Shown in pieces: positions 26,804-35,201 of a DNA stretch of 64,000 nucleotides. The notes under the pieces are model-generated. The model was not told where the DNA came from, did not search any database, and was given only the letters and a program-made list of their open reading frames with translations. Made by a program: the position numbers and the translations under genes. The DNA comes from Oscillospiraceae bacterium (GTDB taxonomy: Bacteria > Bacillota > Clostridia > Oscillospirales > WRJC01), in the NCBI GenBank assembly GCA_009783265.1, contig WRHM01000007.1:62001-126000 (forward strand). Reading direction: 5' to 3'. Each line of letters begins with the position of its first letter. Within the stretch, counting starts at the first letter, position 1.

Positions 26804-27820
26804 ATGTCAAAAATCAAAGTAATAGGCGAATCTATAAAAAACATTCCATGGGAGGATAAACCCGCGGGCTGTACGGACGTAACATGGAGGCACAGCGGAA
26901 ATCCTATAATAAAACGCAATCCAACTAAAAGATCGTCAAGAATCTTCAACAGCGCGTTGGTCCCGTATGGCGACGGATTTGCAGGGGTTTTTCGGTCGGA
27001 CCATAGAGACGGGGGAATGTATATTCATGTAGGATCAAGTAAAGACGGTTTTAAATGGGATATTGACGACGAAGAAATAAAATGGGTTGACGAAAGCGGC
27101 GCGCTGTATCAGCCAAATTATGCCTATGACCCAAGAGTCGTAAAAATCGAAGATACATATTATATTATGTGGTGCACGGATTTTGGCGGGCCGACGATAG
27201 GCCTCGGCAAAACAAAAGATTTCAAAAAATTTATACGCCTTGAAAACGCGTTTATACCGTTTAACAGAAACGGCGTTTTATTCCCGAGAAAAATAAACGG
27301 CAATTATGTTCTCCTCAGCCGCCCGAGCGATACAGGGCATACCCCGTTCGGAGATATATTTTTAAGCGAAAGCCCCGATATGACTTACTGGGGCAAACAC
27401 CGCAGGGTAATGACCAGAGGCGGCGGTTCGTGGCAGGGGACTAAAATAGGCGCGGGGCCTATCCCGATAGAAACGTCAGAGGGCTGGCTGCTTATATATC
27501 ACGGGGTTTGTTTTACCTGCAACGGATTTGTTTACAGCACGGGGGCGGCTTTGCTTGATATTGACAGGCCGTCGAAAGTGCTTTACAGATGCAGGGATTT
27601 TATTTTAACACCTGAGGCTCCGTATGAGACGACGGGCTTTGTTGACAACGTAGTATTCCCGTGCGCGGCTTTATGCGACGCCGATACGGGAAGAATCGCG
27701 ATGTACTGCGGGGCGGCTGACACGTATGTTTCTATTGCATACGCGCAGATTGATGAATTAATTGATTATATCAAAAGCAATTCGCAGTTATTATACGGAG
27801 ACGATGTTGAATTCAGATAA
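26804..27820 (+). CDS. glycoside hydrolase family 130 phosphorylase-like protein
   Basis: 338 residues, the size of GH130 beta-mannoside phosphorylases or hydrolases. Five-bladed propeller motifs are visible: RIFNSALVPYGDGFAGVFR, YDPRVVKIEDTYYIMW, NGVLFPRKINGNYVLLSRP, KIGAGPIPIETSEGWLLIYH, GAALLDIDRPSKVLYR and VDNVVFPCAA. Members phosphorolyse beta-mannosides such as mannosyl-glucose or mannobiose, releasing mannose 1-phosphate. AGGAGGGTG precedes the ATG. It is a single-gene unit ending in a strong terminator. The exact substrate cannot be told. Confidence 0.88.
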   Translation: MSKIKVIGESIKNIPWEDKPAGCTDVTWRHSGNPIIKRNPTKRSSRIFNSALVPYGDGFAGVFRSDHRDGGMYIHVGSSKDGFKWDIDDEEIKWVDESGALYQPNYAYDPRVVKIEDTYYIMWCTDFGGPTIGLGKTKDFKKFIRLENAFIPFNRNGVLFPRKINGNYVLLSRPSDTGHTPFGDIFLSESPDMTYWGKHRRVMTRGGGSWQGTKIGAGPIPIETSEGWLLIYHGVCFTCNGFVYSTGAALLDIDRPSKVLYRCRDFILTPEAPYETTGFVDNVVFPCAALCDADTGRIAMYCGAADTYVSIAYAQIDELIDYIKSNSQLLYGDDVEFR

Positions 27821-27828
27821 AATTTTAC

Positions 27829-27870
27829 GCAGGGAACGCGTTGACGCGTTCCCTGCGCGATTATTTTTTA
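27829..27870 (+). terminator. intrinsic terminator after the GH130 gene
   Basis: Perfect 12-base-pair stem GCAGGGAACGCG / CGCGTTCCCTGC with a TTGA loop, then a T-rich run. Confidence 0.85.
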
Positions 27871-28122
27871 TTTTTTACGTTAAATCTTTATAAATCTTTT
27901 ATTTTAACGGCGGATAAAAGTCCCGGTATATTATTTACAGGGATATTTTATTTCACAGCCGTTTACTTTTTGTGTTTTTATGTTTTTACAAAATTACTCG
28001 CAGATAATACAATAGTATAATAATATAATAAAAGGAAGTTGTAATATATTATAATTTTTAAGATTATTAATTACCCGATAGTTACAGTTTATCTATAAAT
28101 ATATAGCTTGATTTTTTATAAT
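27871..28122. other. AT-rich spacer
   Basis: About 250 bases of very AT-rich DNA between the GH130 terminator and the convergent micro-protein. An AAAAGGAAG stretch near 28029 is followed by no usable start. Nothing else is visible. Confidence 0.5.
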
Positions 28123-28230
28123 TTAGAAGACGTTGCAGCAACACAAAATAATAACCGCAATTATGATGATTATCCACCACCAGCTATTCCCATTATTGCC
28201 GTCGCCGCAACCGTTATTAAAACAACCCAT
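28123..28230 (-). CDS. 35-residue micro-protein with Gly/Cys head and Cys-rich tail
   Basis: The frame starts GCFNNGCGDGNNGNS, continues WWW then a hydrophobic helix (IIIIIAVIIL), and ends CCCNVF. GGGAGGT lies about 8 bases before the ATG. Layout and tail (LCCC) match the 40-residue protein at 23079-23201 although the heads differ, so the two are probably paralogues. Likely a small membrane peptide. Function unknown; sporulation-related small proteins of similar style exist in Firmicutes. Confidence 0.75.
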   Translation of the reverse strand: MGCFNNGCGDGNNGNSWWWIIIIIAVIILCCCNVF

Positions 28231-28325
28231 GAATTAATACCTCCCTTCTGTTAATATATTATGTCATAACAAAAGGGAGTGTTACTTACTTTTGGTTTTC
28301 TGAAAAAAGTATAAAAATTCAGGCT

Positions 28326-29237
28326 TTATTTGTCATCGTAATCCAGATATAACGCGTCTATGTCGTTTAAATATTCTGTGTCTGAAACATTAGACGCTTT
28401 TATATTTCTGTAAGACCCGCAGTTTTTGCATTCTATATGAACGGCGTTGTTTAAAATAACTATTTTGCCGTCAAGATTTCCGCATTTACAAAAAATTTTA
28501 TCTTTGTCGTAAAGCTGCGATAAAATATCCAGAATCTGCGAAACAATCTGATATGAGCCGATTTTTATGTTTTCTATCTCTTCTATATTTTTTGTATTTT
28601 TTATAGCTTTCAGCTCTGTATCGCCGGAGTTTTCATAATTATCATAATTATCAGGATTATCAGAACCAGGAACGAATTTTTTATTTTTATATAATACAAA
28701 TCCCGGCTTTTTTCTCTCATGACTAAAATCGCCATCGAAATCGTCATCAAATTCTTCTGCATCTTCTATATCGTCAAAATCATCATCAAAATCGTCGTAT
28801 TCGTTAAAATAATCGTCGTCAAATAATAAATCTTCAGCGGATAAATCGTCTAAAACCTCCCCGTATTCTTCTTCGTAGGCGGCAAAAGTCTGCATCAGTT
28901 CTTCCTCGTTTTTTTTCAACGCGTCATATACTTTATTGCCTTTGCCGATAAAGCATATATTTATAGCCGTGAATTTACACGAAAGGGCAAAAAGGTCTTT
29001 TTGAAAAAACGTTCCCGAAGATAACGTAAACGAGTGTGAATTCGGGCATAATATGCACGGGACAGTAACTTTAAATTTATTGTCTTTCAGCATTTGCACG
29101 ACAAGCTCGCTGCTTCCGCACACGCATTTCATTTTAATTAGATTGCCGCTCATCGAGAATATATTTATCCTGTTTAATATAGACATTCCGCAAAAGGGGC
29201 AGTGATAACCTACTGTTGTGTCCCTGTCTTTGACCAT
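28326..29237 (-). CDS. zinc-ribbon protein of unknown function
   Basis: 303 residues. Cysteine pairs suggest three zinc ribbons: YHCPFCG with CVCGS, CILCPNS, and C-terminal CKCGN with CKNCGS. Between them lies a strongly acidic segment (about residues 135-185) of Asp/Glu/Phe repeats such as EYDDFDDDFDDIEDAEEF. No enzyme motif seen. The start at 29237 follows GAGGGA by 7 bases; a TTG five codons earlier overlaps that site. It is followed upstream (29292) by the glycosylase gene in the same direction, 54 bases away, so the two may be co-transcribed. Confidence 0.6.
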   Translation of the reverse strand: MVKDRDTTVGYHCPFCGMSILNRINIFSMSGNLIKMKCVCGSSELVVQMLKDNKFKVTVPCILCPNSHSFTLSSGTFFQKDLFALSCKFTAINICFIGKGNKVYDALKKNEEELMQTFAAYEEEYGEVLDDLSAEDLLFDDDYFNEYDDFDDDFDDIEDAEEFDDDFDGDFSHERKKPGFVLYKNKKFVPGSDNPDNYDNYENSGDTELKAIKNTKNIEEIENIKIGSYQIVSQILDILSQLYDKDKIFCKCGNLDGKIVILNNAVHIECKNCGSYRNIKASNVSDTEYLNDIDALYLDYDDK

Positions 29238-29291
29238 AATTTTATCCCTCAAAAATATATAAAAAATTCATGAATTAAAAACTTTAAAATT

Positions 29292-30140
29292 TTATTGCTT
29301 TCTTTCATAATAATATAAATATTCCTGCGCTATTCCGGCATATTCGCCGAAGTATTCCCAAGGTGAAAAATAATCTGTGCGATAATATTTCTCCAGCACT
29401 TTTTTTATCCATACATCTATCGGAAACGATTCAAGTTTATTATACGCGAACAATAAAACGCACGCCGCGATTTTCGCCCCCACGCCTTTTATCCATTGCA
29501 AATATTCAGAACCTTCGTCCAATGTCATATCATATATCAAATCAAGATTTATTTCGCCGCCGACGACTTTTTTTGCCGCCCCGAGAATATATTTCGCTCG
29601 AAACCCGGAGTGTATGACTTCCAGATCGTCAAGAGCCAGACCCGCTATTTTTTCGGCGAACGGAAAAGCGTAATAAATTTTATCGCTATATATTATTTTA
29701 TCGCCGAAATTTTCGCATAATCTCTCTATTGTTTTTTTTATCCTCGGGATATTATTGTTCGCGCTGATTATAAAAGAAATCAGGCACTCAAAAGGCTCCT
29801 GCTTTAGAATTCTTATCCCCGGACAAAAATCCGACGCTTTTTTTAAAACTTCGTCTTTTTGCCTCAATGTCTCAAATATTTTTTTGTAGTCGCGGTCAAT
29901 ATCGAAAAAATTTCGCCAGATATTACTAAAATCTTCGGGGGTCGTTTCAAAATAAATTTTATTGTTTTTTTGATACGCACGCAGATATTTCCCGAACGCG
30001 ATCCCCTCAAAATAATTTCCGGTTTTATTTTTATTAAACCTGAAACACTGGCCGCAGTCAAAAATATCTGACAAATCAAAATTCTCTAAATTTTCTATTA
30101 TTACTTGATTTTCAGATTCCGAAATATTTAAAATATTCAT
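29292..30140 (-). CDS. 8-oxoguanine DNA glycosylase/AP lyase, OGG1 type
   Basis: 282 residues. The N-terminal OGG domain reads DLSDIFDCGQCFRF; the helix-hairpin-helix/GPD motif is LQWIKGVGAKIAACVLLFA, with the catalytic lysine in GVGAK, and FPIDVWIKK carries the catalytic aspartate. It removes 8-oxoG from DNA and nicks the strand. Bacterial OGG1-type enzymes are found in Clostridia. The start at 30140 has AGGGTGA about 11 bases upstream; an in-frame GTG five codons earlier lies on that site. Confidence 0.88.
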   Translation of the reverse strand: MNILNISESENQVIIENLENFDLSDIFDCGQCFRFNKNKTGNYFEGIAFGKYLRAYQKNNKIYFETTPEDFSNIWRNFFDIDRDYKKIFETLRQKDEVLKKASDFCPGIRILKQEPFECLISFIISANNNIPRIKKTIERLCENFGDKIIYSDKIYYAFPFAEKIAGLALDDLEVIHSGFRAKYILGAAKKVVGGEINLDLIYDMTLDEGSEYLQWIKGVGAKIAACVLLFAYNKLESFPIDVWIKKVLEKYYRTDYFSPWEYFGEYAGIAQEYLYYYERKQ

Positions 30141-30252
30141 ATAATTTAATTTCACCCTTGACTATTTTTGATTTTTATTTTAAAATTATAATATAAATTT
30201 ATTAAATCTATTATTTATAATTATATAAGTTATGTAAGGAAATTATTTGCTT

Positions 30253-30948
30253 ATGATCGAAAAAATATACACGATACCCGTAAACGAAGCTTTTGATTTA
30301 TATTCGGGCTGCCCGATTTGCTCGCTTTATAAAAAACTTGAGGATATTGAACTCGATACTATACTCGGCGCGGCAATGATGGAACCTGACATAAGAATCG
30401 AAACGAATAAAAAAGGTTTCTGCGGCAAGCATTTTGATATTATGTTTAATATGAAAAACCGCCTCGCTCTGGCTCTTATGATTGAAAGCCACTTGTCGCT
30501 TAATATTAACAAAGCGTTAAAAGGCGGGTTGTTTAATCCGGCAAAAAACAGCAAAAAACTCGACAGGCAGTCGCAAAGCTGTTATGTCTGCGACAAAATA
30601 GAATTTTTCCTGATAAAAATGCTTGAAAATACGGTTTTATTATGGGAACGCGAAAGAGAATTCAAACAAAAACTGTTAAACCAGCCGTATTTTTGTATAA
30701 ATCATTATTCGTCCCTGCTTTATACCGGGGAATATTCGCTGTCAAAAAAATTATATTCGGATTTCTCCGACGACTGCAAATCAGTCATGATAAAATACGG
30801 CGAAAAATTATTGGCAGATGTTTCATGGTTCGTGAAAAAATTTGATTATAACTACGAAAACGAGCCGTGGGGAGATTCAAAAGACGCGGTTGAAAGGGCA
30901 ATAAAATTTTTATCCGAATATAAAAATCTGGATATGCTCAGAAGATAA
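30253..30948 (+). CDS. DUF6062 family protein
   Basis: 231 residues. The start IEKIYTIPVNEAF and the paired cysteine blocks SGCPICSLYKKLED, GFCGKHFDIMF, CYVCDKIEFF and CINHY match what I recall of DUF6062, a clostridial family of unknown function; the C-x-x-C and C-x-x-H pairs suggest metal binding. An AAGGA lies 12 bases before this ATG; a TTG two codons upstream (30247) is better spaced at 6 bases, so the start is not settled. It is transcribed divergently from the glycosylase gene. Confidence 0.72.
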   Translation: MIEKIYTIPVNEAFDLYSGCPICSLYKKLEDIELDTILGAAMMEPDIRIETNKKGFCGKHFDIMFNMKNRLALALMIESHLSLNINKALKGGLFNPAKNSKKLDRQSQSCYVCDKIEFFLIKMLENTVLLWEREREFKQKLLNQPYFCINHYSSLLYTGEYSLSKKLYSDFSDDCKSVMIKYGEKLLADVSWFVKKFDYNYENEPWGDSKDAVERAIKFLSEYKNLDMLRR

Positions 30949-30957
30949 ATAAAAAAT

Positions 30958-31602
30958 TTAATTGTTTAAGTCAAAGCAAAGCGTCATCAGAGAATCGCCC
31001 ATGTGCATATTCTGCACTTTAACGCCCGGTTTATCTATTTTAAGCTCCATGTTCGAGAAATTCCAGAAGCCTTTAACCCCCGCGTCCGCGAGCATATTCG
31101 CCACAGGCTCAGTCTCGTCTTTCGGGAGGGTCAAAACAGCTATGTCAGTTTTATTTTCAATGCAATAATCCGCCGCTTTTTTTATATCCGTGACTTTAAA
31201 TCCCGCAATTTCACTGCCTATTATATCAGGGTTTATATCAAACAGGCCTTTTAAAATCACGCCGCGCTTAATAAACAGGCCGCTTTTTGAGATTGTCGTC
31301 CCCAAGTTTCCCGCGCCGACAATAACAGCCGTGAAACCCCGCTCAACCCCGAGTATTTTACCTATTTCGATGTGGAGCTGTTTTATATTATATCCATAGC
31401 CCTGCTGCCCGAATCCCCCGAAGCAGTTTAAATCCTGACGTATCTGCGAGGCGGTCACGTTCATAATTTTGGAAAGTTCTTTTGATGATATTTTAAATCT
31501 TTCGGCTAATATAAGCTCAGTAAGATACCTGTAATATCTGGGCAGACGGTTCACAACCGCAGGGGATATTTGTTTTGATTTGCCGGTTCCTGTTTCAGAC
31601 AT
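30958..31602 (-). CDS. rex: redox-sensing transcriptional repressor Rex
   Basis: 214 residues, standard length. The winged-helix N-terminus reads PAVVNRLPRYYRYL and SQIRQDLNCFGGFGQQGYGY; the NADH-binding Rossmann domain has VGAGNLGTTI and LFDINPD. Rex senses the NADH/NAD+ ratio and represses fermentative genes when NADH is low. It converges on the DUF6062 gene with a 9-base gap. No Rex operator (TTGTTAAnnnnTTAACAA type) was found near it or elsewhere in the window by eye. Confidence 0.95.
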   Translation of the reverse strand: MSETGTGKSKQISPAVVNRLPRYYRYLTELILAERFKISSKELSKIMNVTASQIRQDLNCFGGFGQQGYGYNIKQLHIEIGKILGVERGFTAVIVGAGNLGTTISKSGLFIKRGVILKGLFDINPDIIGSEIAGFKVTDIKKAADYCIENKTDIAVLTLPKDETEPVANMLADAGVKGFWNFSNMELKIDKPGVKVQNMHMGDSLMTLCFDLNN

Positions 31603-31678
31603 AGTTCTAATAATCCTTATTTATTATAAATTAATATATATTTTAACATTTAACATTTAACATAGAAAATCTTTGCCG

Positions 31679-31727
31679 GAAAGCCCCCTTTTGAAAGGGG
31701 GGGACACGAAGTGACGGGGGTTGTTGT
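31679..31727. repeat. partial MITE-like element
   Basis: AAGCCCCCTTTTGAAAGGGG followed by GACACGAAGTGACGGGGG: one arm of the 23468-23602 type element, without its partner arm. It sits 4 bases after the stop of the dehydrogenase gene and may act as its terminator. Confidence 0.6.
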
Positions 31728-31731
31728 AAAT

Positions 31732-32913
31732 TTACAATCCCAGAATCGTCTCTTTCACATATTCGCCGAACTGCTCGCACGTCGCCCCTGTGTCGCGGCT
31801 CGTCATCACGAGTTTCTTCTCCTCGAACATGCAAATATCAAGTGCGCGTTCGAGTTTTGCGGCCTGCTCTTTATAACCGATATGATCCAAAAGCATTTTT
31901 GACGCCCTGAGCATCGAGCACGGGTCTGCGTATTGCCCCCTGCCGCTTGCGACCATTCGGGGCGCAGTACCGTGAATCGCCTCAAACATCGCGTATTTTT
32001 TGCCGATATTCGCAGAACCCGCAGTCCCTACGCCGCCTTGCATCTGGGCCGCTTCGTCCGTGAGTATATCCCCGTAAAGATTCGGCAATATAAATACTTT
32101 AAAATCAGCGCGGCGTTTTTCGTTTATCAAATCCGCCGTCATAATATCTATAATCCAGTCAGTCGTTTTGATATCCGGGTATTCTTTCGCTATATTTTGG
32201 CATATATTTAAAAATTTGCCGTCAGTTGTTTTTATGACGTTCGCTTTTGTCACGATTGTCACATGGTCTTTATTGTTGTTTTTCGCGAATTCAAACGCCA
32301 ATCTCGCGATCCTGTTCGTCCCCTCGGTTGTCGTGACCGCGAAATCTATTGCCAGATCGTCGCTGACGTTTATCCCCTGACTGCCGACTGCGTACGCTCC
32401 CTCTGTGTTTTCCCTGAAAAACGTCCAGTCTATCCCCTGCGCCGGGACTTTTACAGGACGAACATTCGCGAACAAATCCAACGCTTTGCGCATTGCGACG
32501 TTCGCGCTCTCGATATTCGGCCTGCCGTCGCCGGCCTGCGGGGTCTCCATCGGGCCTTTCAGTATGACGTGGCAGGATTTTAATTCTTCGAGAACGTCGT
32601 CGGGTATCGGCTTGTTTTTTTCGATCCTGTTCTCGATTGTCAGACCGTCTATGATTTTGAACTCAACCCTGCCTTTTTTAACTTCGTCCGCGAGAAGGTA
32701 TTCTAAAACTGATTGGCTGACCGAGCTTATCATCGGGCCGATCCCGTCTCCGCCGCAAATGCCTATAATAATTTTATCAAGTTTTGCGTAATCAATAAAA
32801 TCCCCTGCGGCGTTTATTTTGTCAACCCGGTCAAGCTGGGAATTTAAAAGTCTCGCGAATTTGTCCGTTGCATTTTTAATTAAATTTTCTCTTTCATCTT
32901 TGTTTACCGACAT
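31732..32913 (-). CDS. isocitrate/isopropylmalate dehydrogenase family protein
   Basis: 393 residues. Beta-decarboxylating dehydrogenase blocks: IGICGGDGIGPMI, ILKGPMETPQAGDGRPN, FRENTEGAYAVGS, metal-binding IIDIMTADLI and LPNLYGDILTDEAAQMQGG, and cofactor loop EAIHGTAPRMVASGRGQYADP. By pattern it is closer to isocitrate dehydrogenases than to LeuB (no leu genes nearby). Product would be 2-oxoglutarate plus NAD(P)H, which suits a partial TCA pathway for glutamate. The ATG at 32913 has AAGGAG 7 bases upstream; a longer frame to 32937 is not supported. rex follows downstream. Confidence 0.87.
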   Translation of the reverse strand: MSVNKDERENLIKNATDKFARLLNSQLDRVDKINAAGDFIDYAKLDKIIIGICGGDGIGPMISSVSQSVLEYLLADEVKKGRVEFKIIDGLTIENRIEKNKPIPDDVLEELKSCHVILKGPMETPQAGDGRPNIESANVAMRKALDLFANVRPVKVPAQGIDWTFFRENTEGAYAVGSQGINVSDDLAIDFAVTTTEGTNRIARLAFEFAKNNNKDHVTIVTKANVIKTTDGKFLNICQNIAKEYPDIKTTDWIIDIMTADLINEKRRADFKVFILPNLYGDILTDEAAQMQGGVGTAGSANIGKKYAMFEAIHGTAPRMVASGRGQYADPCSMLRASKMLLDHIGYKEQAAKLERALDICMFEEKKLVMTSRDTGATCEQFGEYVKETILGL

Positions 32914-33056
32914 ATTTTTACTCCTTGTATTATACATATATTTTTTACATGAATTTTACTTAACTAAAGCATAAACGCCCGTTTTACGGGACTTCTCCAC
33001 AATATCAACAGAATTTCCCATGAAAAGCTGTTGATAACTTGCAATTTAATATTTGT

Positions 33057-34103
33057 TCAAGTCCAGTCAACAGACGCAAACGCGTTTTGGTTTAATCCCG
33101 CGATATTTCCGGCTTGATATTCATAAAATCCCTGAGCGGCTATCATCGCCGCGTTATCCCCGCAATATTTTTTATCCGGAATATATAATTTTATTTTTAA
33201 ATCATCGCAGAGATTTTTCAGAGCGTCTTTAATATGCCCGTTAGCCATAACTCCGCCCGCGCATACAAGATTTTTATGCCCTGTAAACTTTATTGCGCGT
33301 TTTATTCTCGATGTGACAGATAATATAATATTTTCAGTAAACGAAGCGGCTATATTATATTTATCAGATTCAGTCAATTCGCCGTTTTTTTGTTTAATCG
33401 TATTGATATAATTTATTATATGCGTTTTTACCCCCGAAAAAGAAAAATCAAGCTCGCTGCCTTCGACTTTGGCAAACGGGATTTTTACGCTGTTTTTATC
33501 TCCAAGACAGGCGTATTTTTCTATTTCCGCGCCGCCGGGATAATCAAATCCCATGGCTCTCGCGGTCTTGTCAAAAGCTTCGCCGATCGCGTCGTCTCTT
33601 GTCATTCCCAGTAATTTAAAGTTGGTGTAGCAAAACGGCGCGCCGGGGTCGTCGCGCCCTACTTCCATAATCGATGTATGCCCACCTGACGCGACAAACG
33701 CCAAAAACGGCGGCGCAAGCCGTTGACGGGGGTTTGCTTCTTCAACAAGATAAGCGGCAGCGATGTGACCTTTTATATGATTTACTGGAATAAACGGCAC
33801 ATTTAATTTATACGCCAACGCTTTGCCGAAATTCACCCCGACTAATAACGCCCCTATCAATCCGGGAGCGTAAGTCGCCGCGACTGCGTCTATATCTGCA
33901 ATACCCACGCATTTTACGGCCTCTTCGCACAGGGAATATATCGCTTCCGTGTGCGCCCTCGACGCTATTTCAGGCACGACCCCGCCGTATTTCGCGTGAA
34001 TATCAGCCTGCGATAAAATTATATTTGATAAAACTTCCCTGCCGTCCCTGACTATTGCGACAGACGTTTCGTCGCATGAAGTTTCTATACCGAGTATTAA
34101 CAT
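33057..34103 (-). CDS. tsaD: tRNA threonylcarbamoyladenosine transferase TsaD
   Basis: 348 residues. TsaD transfers threonylcarbamoyl to A37 of ANN-decoding tRNAs. Typical blocks: ILGIETSCDETSVAI, GGVVPEIASRAH, the metal-binding NHIKGHIAAAYL, SGGHTS, and DDAIGEAFDK. Two stretches are unusual. VGRDDPGAPFCY (about residues 147-158) is encoded by a GTAGGG palindrome (33627-33662), and EEANPRQRLAPP replaces a shorter loop and resembles part of the MITE-like family. Both fall between conserved blocks, so activity is probably kept. It overlaps rimI by 7 bases. Confidence 0.96.
   Translation of the reverse strand: MLILGIETSCDETSVAIVRDGREVLSNIILSQADIHAKYGGVVPEIASRAHTEAIYSLCEEAVKCVGIADIDAVAATYAPGLIGALLVGVNFGKALAYKLNVPFIPVNHIKGHIAAAYLVEEANPRQRLAPPFLAFVASGGHTSIMEVGRDDPGAPFCYTNFKLLGMTRDDAIGEAFDKTARAMGFDYPGGAEIEKYACLGDKNSVKIPFAKVEGSELDFSFSGVKTHIINYINTIKQKNGELTESDKYNIAASFTENIILSVTSRIKRAIKFTGHKNLVCAGGVMANGHIKDALKNLCDDLKIKLYIPDKKYCGDNAAMIAAQGFYEYQAGNIAGLNQNAFASVDWT
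33627..33662. repeat. GTAGGG palindromic element inside tsaD (36 bp, 12 codons)
   Basis: On the minus strand it starts GTAGGGCGCGACGACCCCGG, continues CGCGCC and closes with CTAC. The length is a multiple of three and it is translated as VGRDDPGAPFCY between the SGGHT and TRDDAIGEAFDK blocks. Confidence 0.7.
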
Positions 34104-34555
34104 TTATTTTTAAGTTCTCCCAACTTCAGACTCATTAAAATCGCGTCCTCTTTCGGATTTTTATAATAATTCTTTCTCATGCCGTCGATTTTAAACCCCA
34201 ATTTTTTATATAACGCAATCGCGCCAATATTAGACTGCCGGACTTCAAGAGTAAATTCTTTGACGCTTTCAATTTTAGCATATTCAAAAATAACATTAAA
34301 TAATTCAGTCGCGATTTTCCCGTTCCGCTTTGATTCTTTAACGGCAATATTCAATATCTGGATTTCATCAATTATTTGATACGCGATCAAATATCCCGCA
34401 ACTTCAGCGTCTTCAACAGCAACAAAACATACCGCCAAAGGATTGTCAATTAAATCGACAAATAATTTTTTGCTCCACGGGTCGCCGAAACTTTCACGTT
34501 CGATTTTCACGATTTTGTCTATATATTCTTCAGCCAGAGGGATTATCCTTATCAT
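34097..34555 (-). CDS. rimI: ribosomal-protein-alanine N-acetyltransferase RimI-like
   Basis: 152 residues, GNAT fold: GDPWSKKLFVDLIDNP at the start, NIAVKESKRNGKIATEL as the acetyl-CoA site (KRNGKI in place of the usual RGKGIG, a slight divergence), and LEVRQSNIGAIALYKKLGF at the end. RimI acetylates the N-terminus of ribosomal protein S18 in E. coli. It is commonly next to tsaD and tsaB; here tsaD follows with overlap and the phosphatase gene precedes with overlap, so the three form one operon. tsaB and tsaE are absent from the window. Confidence 0.88.
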   Translation of the reverse strand: MIRIIPLAEEYIDKIVKIERESFGDPWSKKLFVDLIDNPLAVCFVAVEDAEVAGYLIAYQIIDEIQILNIAVKESKRNGKIATELFNVIFEYAKIESVKEFTLEVRQSNIGAIALYKKLGFKIDGMRKNYYKNPKEDAILMSLKLGELKNKC

Positions 34556-35064
34556 CTTTTAGTTTCCTCTGTCAGTGATTTTATTATAACATCAACAGAT
34601 TTTTTTATTTTTTCAAAACATTTCTCATAAACTTCGAGATTCCCGCCGTAAGGGTCGCCGATATTTTCAGGCATACTTAAAATCTTATCTTTAAATTCCG
34701 GGAATTCTTCTTTTAATCTCAATTCGTGATGAACCGTTATCCCGTAAATAAATTCGGCTTCTTTTATAATTTCTTCGTCAATCTGTTTAGCCCTGTAAAT
34801 AATATTCTCATCGTTATCTATGATATTATTTGATATCAAAACTTTTTTGGCGTTGCCGGCCATAAAACTTCCCGTCTCAGCGTGAAGCCCGCGGGATTCC
34901 GCCGTTATTTCTAAAATTTTGCCGGATTTTTTCGCTTCTTCTTTTATTGAATAATTAAAATAATATTCAGCCATAGGCGACCTGCATGTATTTCCCGTAC
35001 ATACAAATAATATCATGCGCTTGTTATTGCCGCCGGTATTTTTATTATAGTTTTGAGCAATCAT
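34552..35064 (-). CDS. low-molecular-weight protein phosphatase, YwlE-like (arginine phosphatase type)
   Basis: 170 residues. Active-site loop FVCTGNTCRSPMAE is C-x5-R; the threonine in CTGNT (isoleucine in tyrosine phosphatases) is the residue known to favour phospho-arginine in YwlE. The general acid is in GDPYGG. YwlE reverses McsB arginine phosphorylation, which marks proteins for ClpCP; a ClpE-like gene lies at 55 kb but no mcsB is seen. The ATG at 35064 has AGGAT 9 bases upstream. A longer frame to 35118 and a shorter start at the ATG just before ILFVCTG are less supported. Confidence 0.85.
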   Translation of the reverse strand: MIAQNYNKNTGGNNKRMILFVCTGNTCRSPMAEYYFNYSIKEEAKKSGKILEITAESRGLHAETGSFMAGNAKKVLISNNIIDNDENIIYRAKQIDEEIIKEAEFIYGITVHHELRLKEEFPEFKDKILSMPENIGDPYGGNLEVYEKCFEKIKKSVDVIIKSLTEETKR

Positions 35065-35151
35065 AATAAATATATCCTGAATAAAAAAACACAAATCTTT
35101 TACAAATATTATACACAATATAAAAAGCTATTACAACAATAAAAATATATA

Positions 35152-35179
35152 TTGTCAAAAAATTAACAATTTATATAAT
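35152..35179 (+). promoter_or_regulatory. promoter of the yitT-like gene
   Basis: TTGTCA and TATAAT with a 16-base spacer, 22 bases before the ATG. Confidence 0.6.
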
Positions 35180-35201
35180 TTATACGGAGATTTATATAAC
35201 C

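Noticed and set aside
27829-27856. GCAGGGAACGCG palindrome as a member of the GTAGGG family
   Set aside because: The ends differ (GCAGGG) and position and T-tract fit an ordinary terminator of the GH130 gene, though a relation cannot be excluded.
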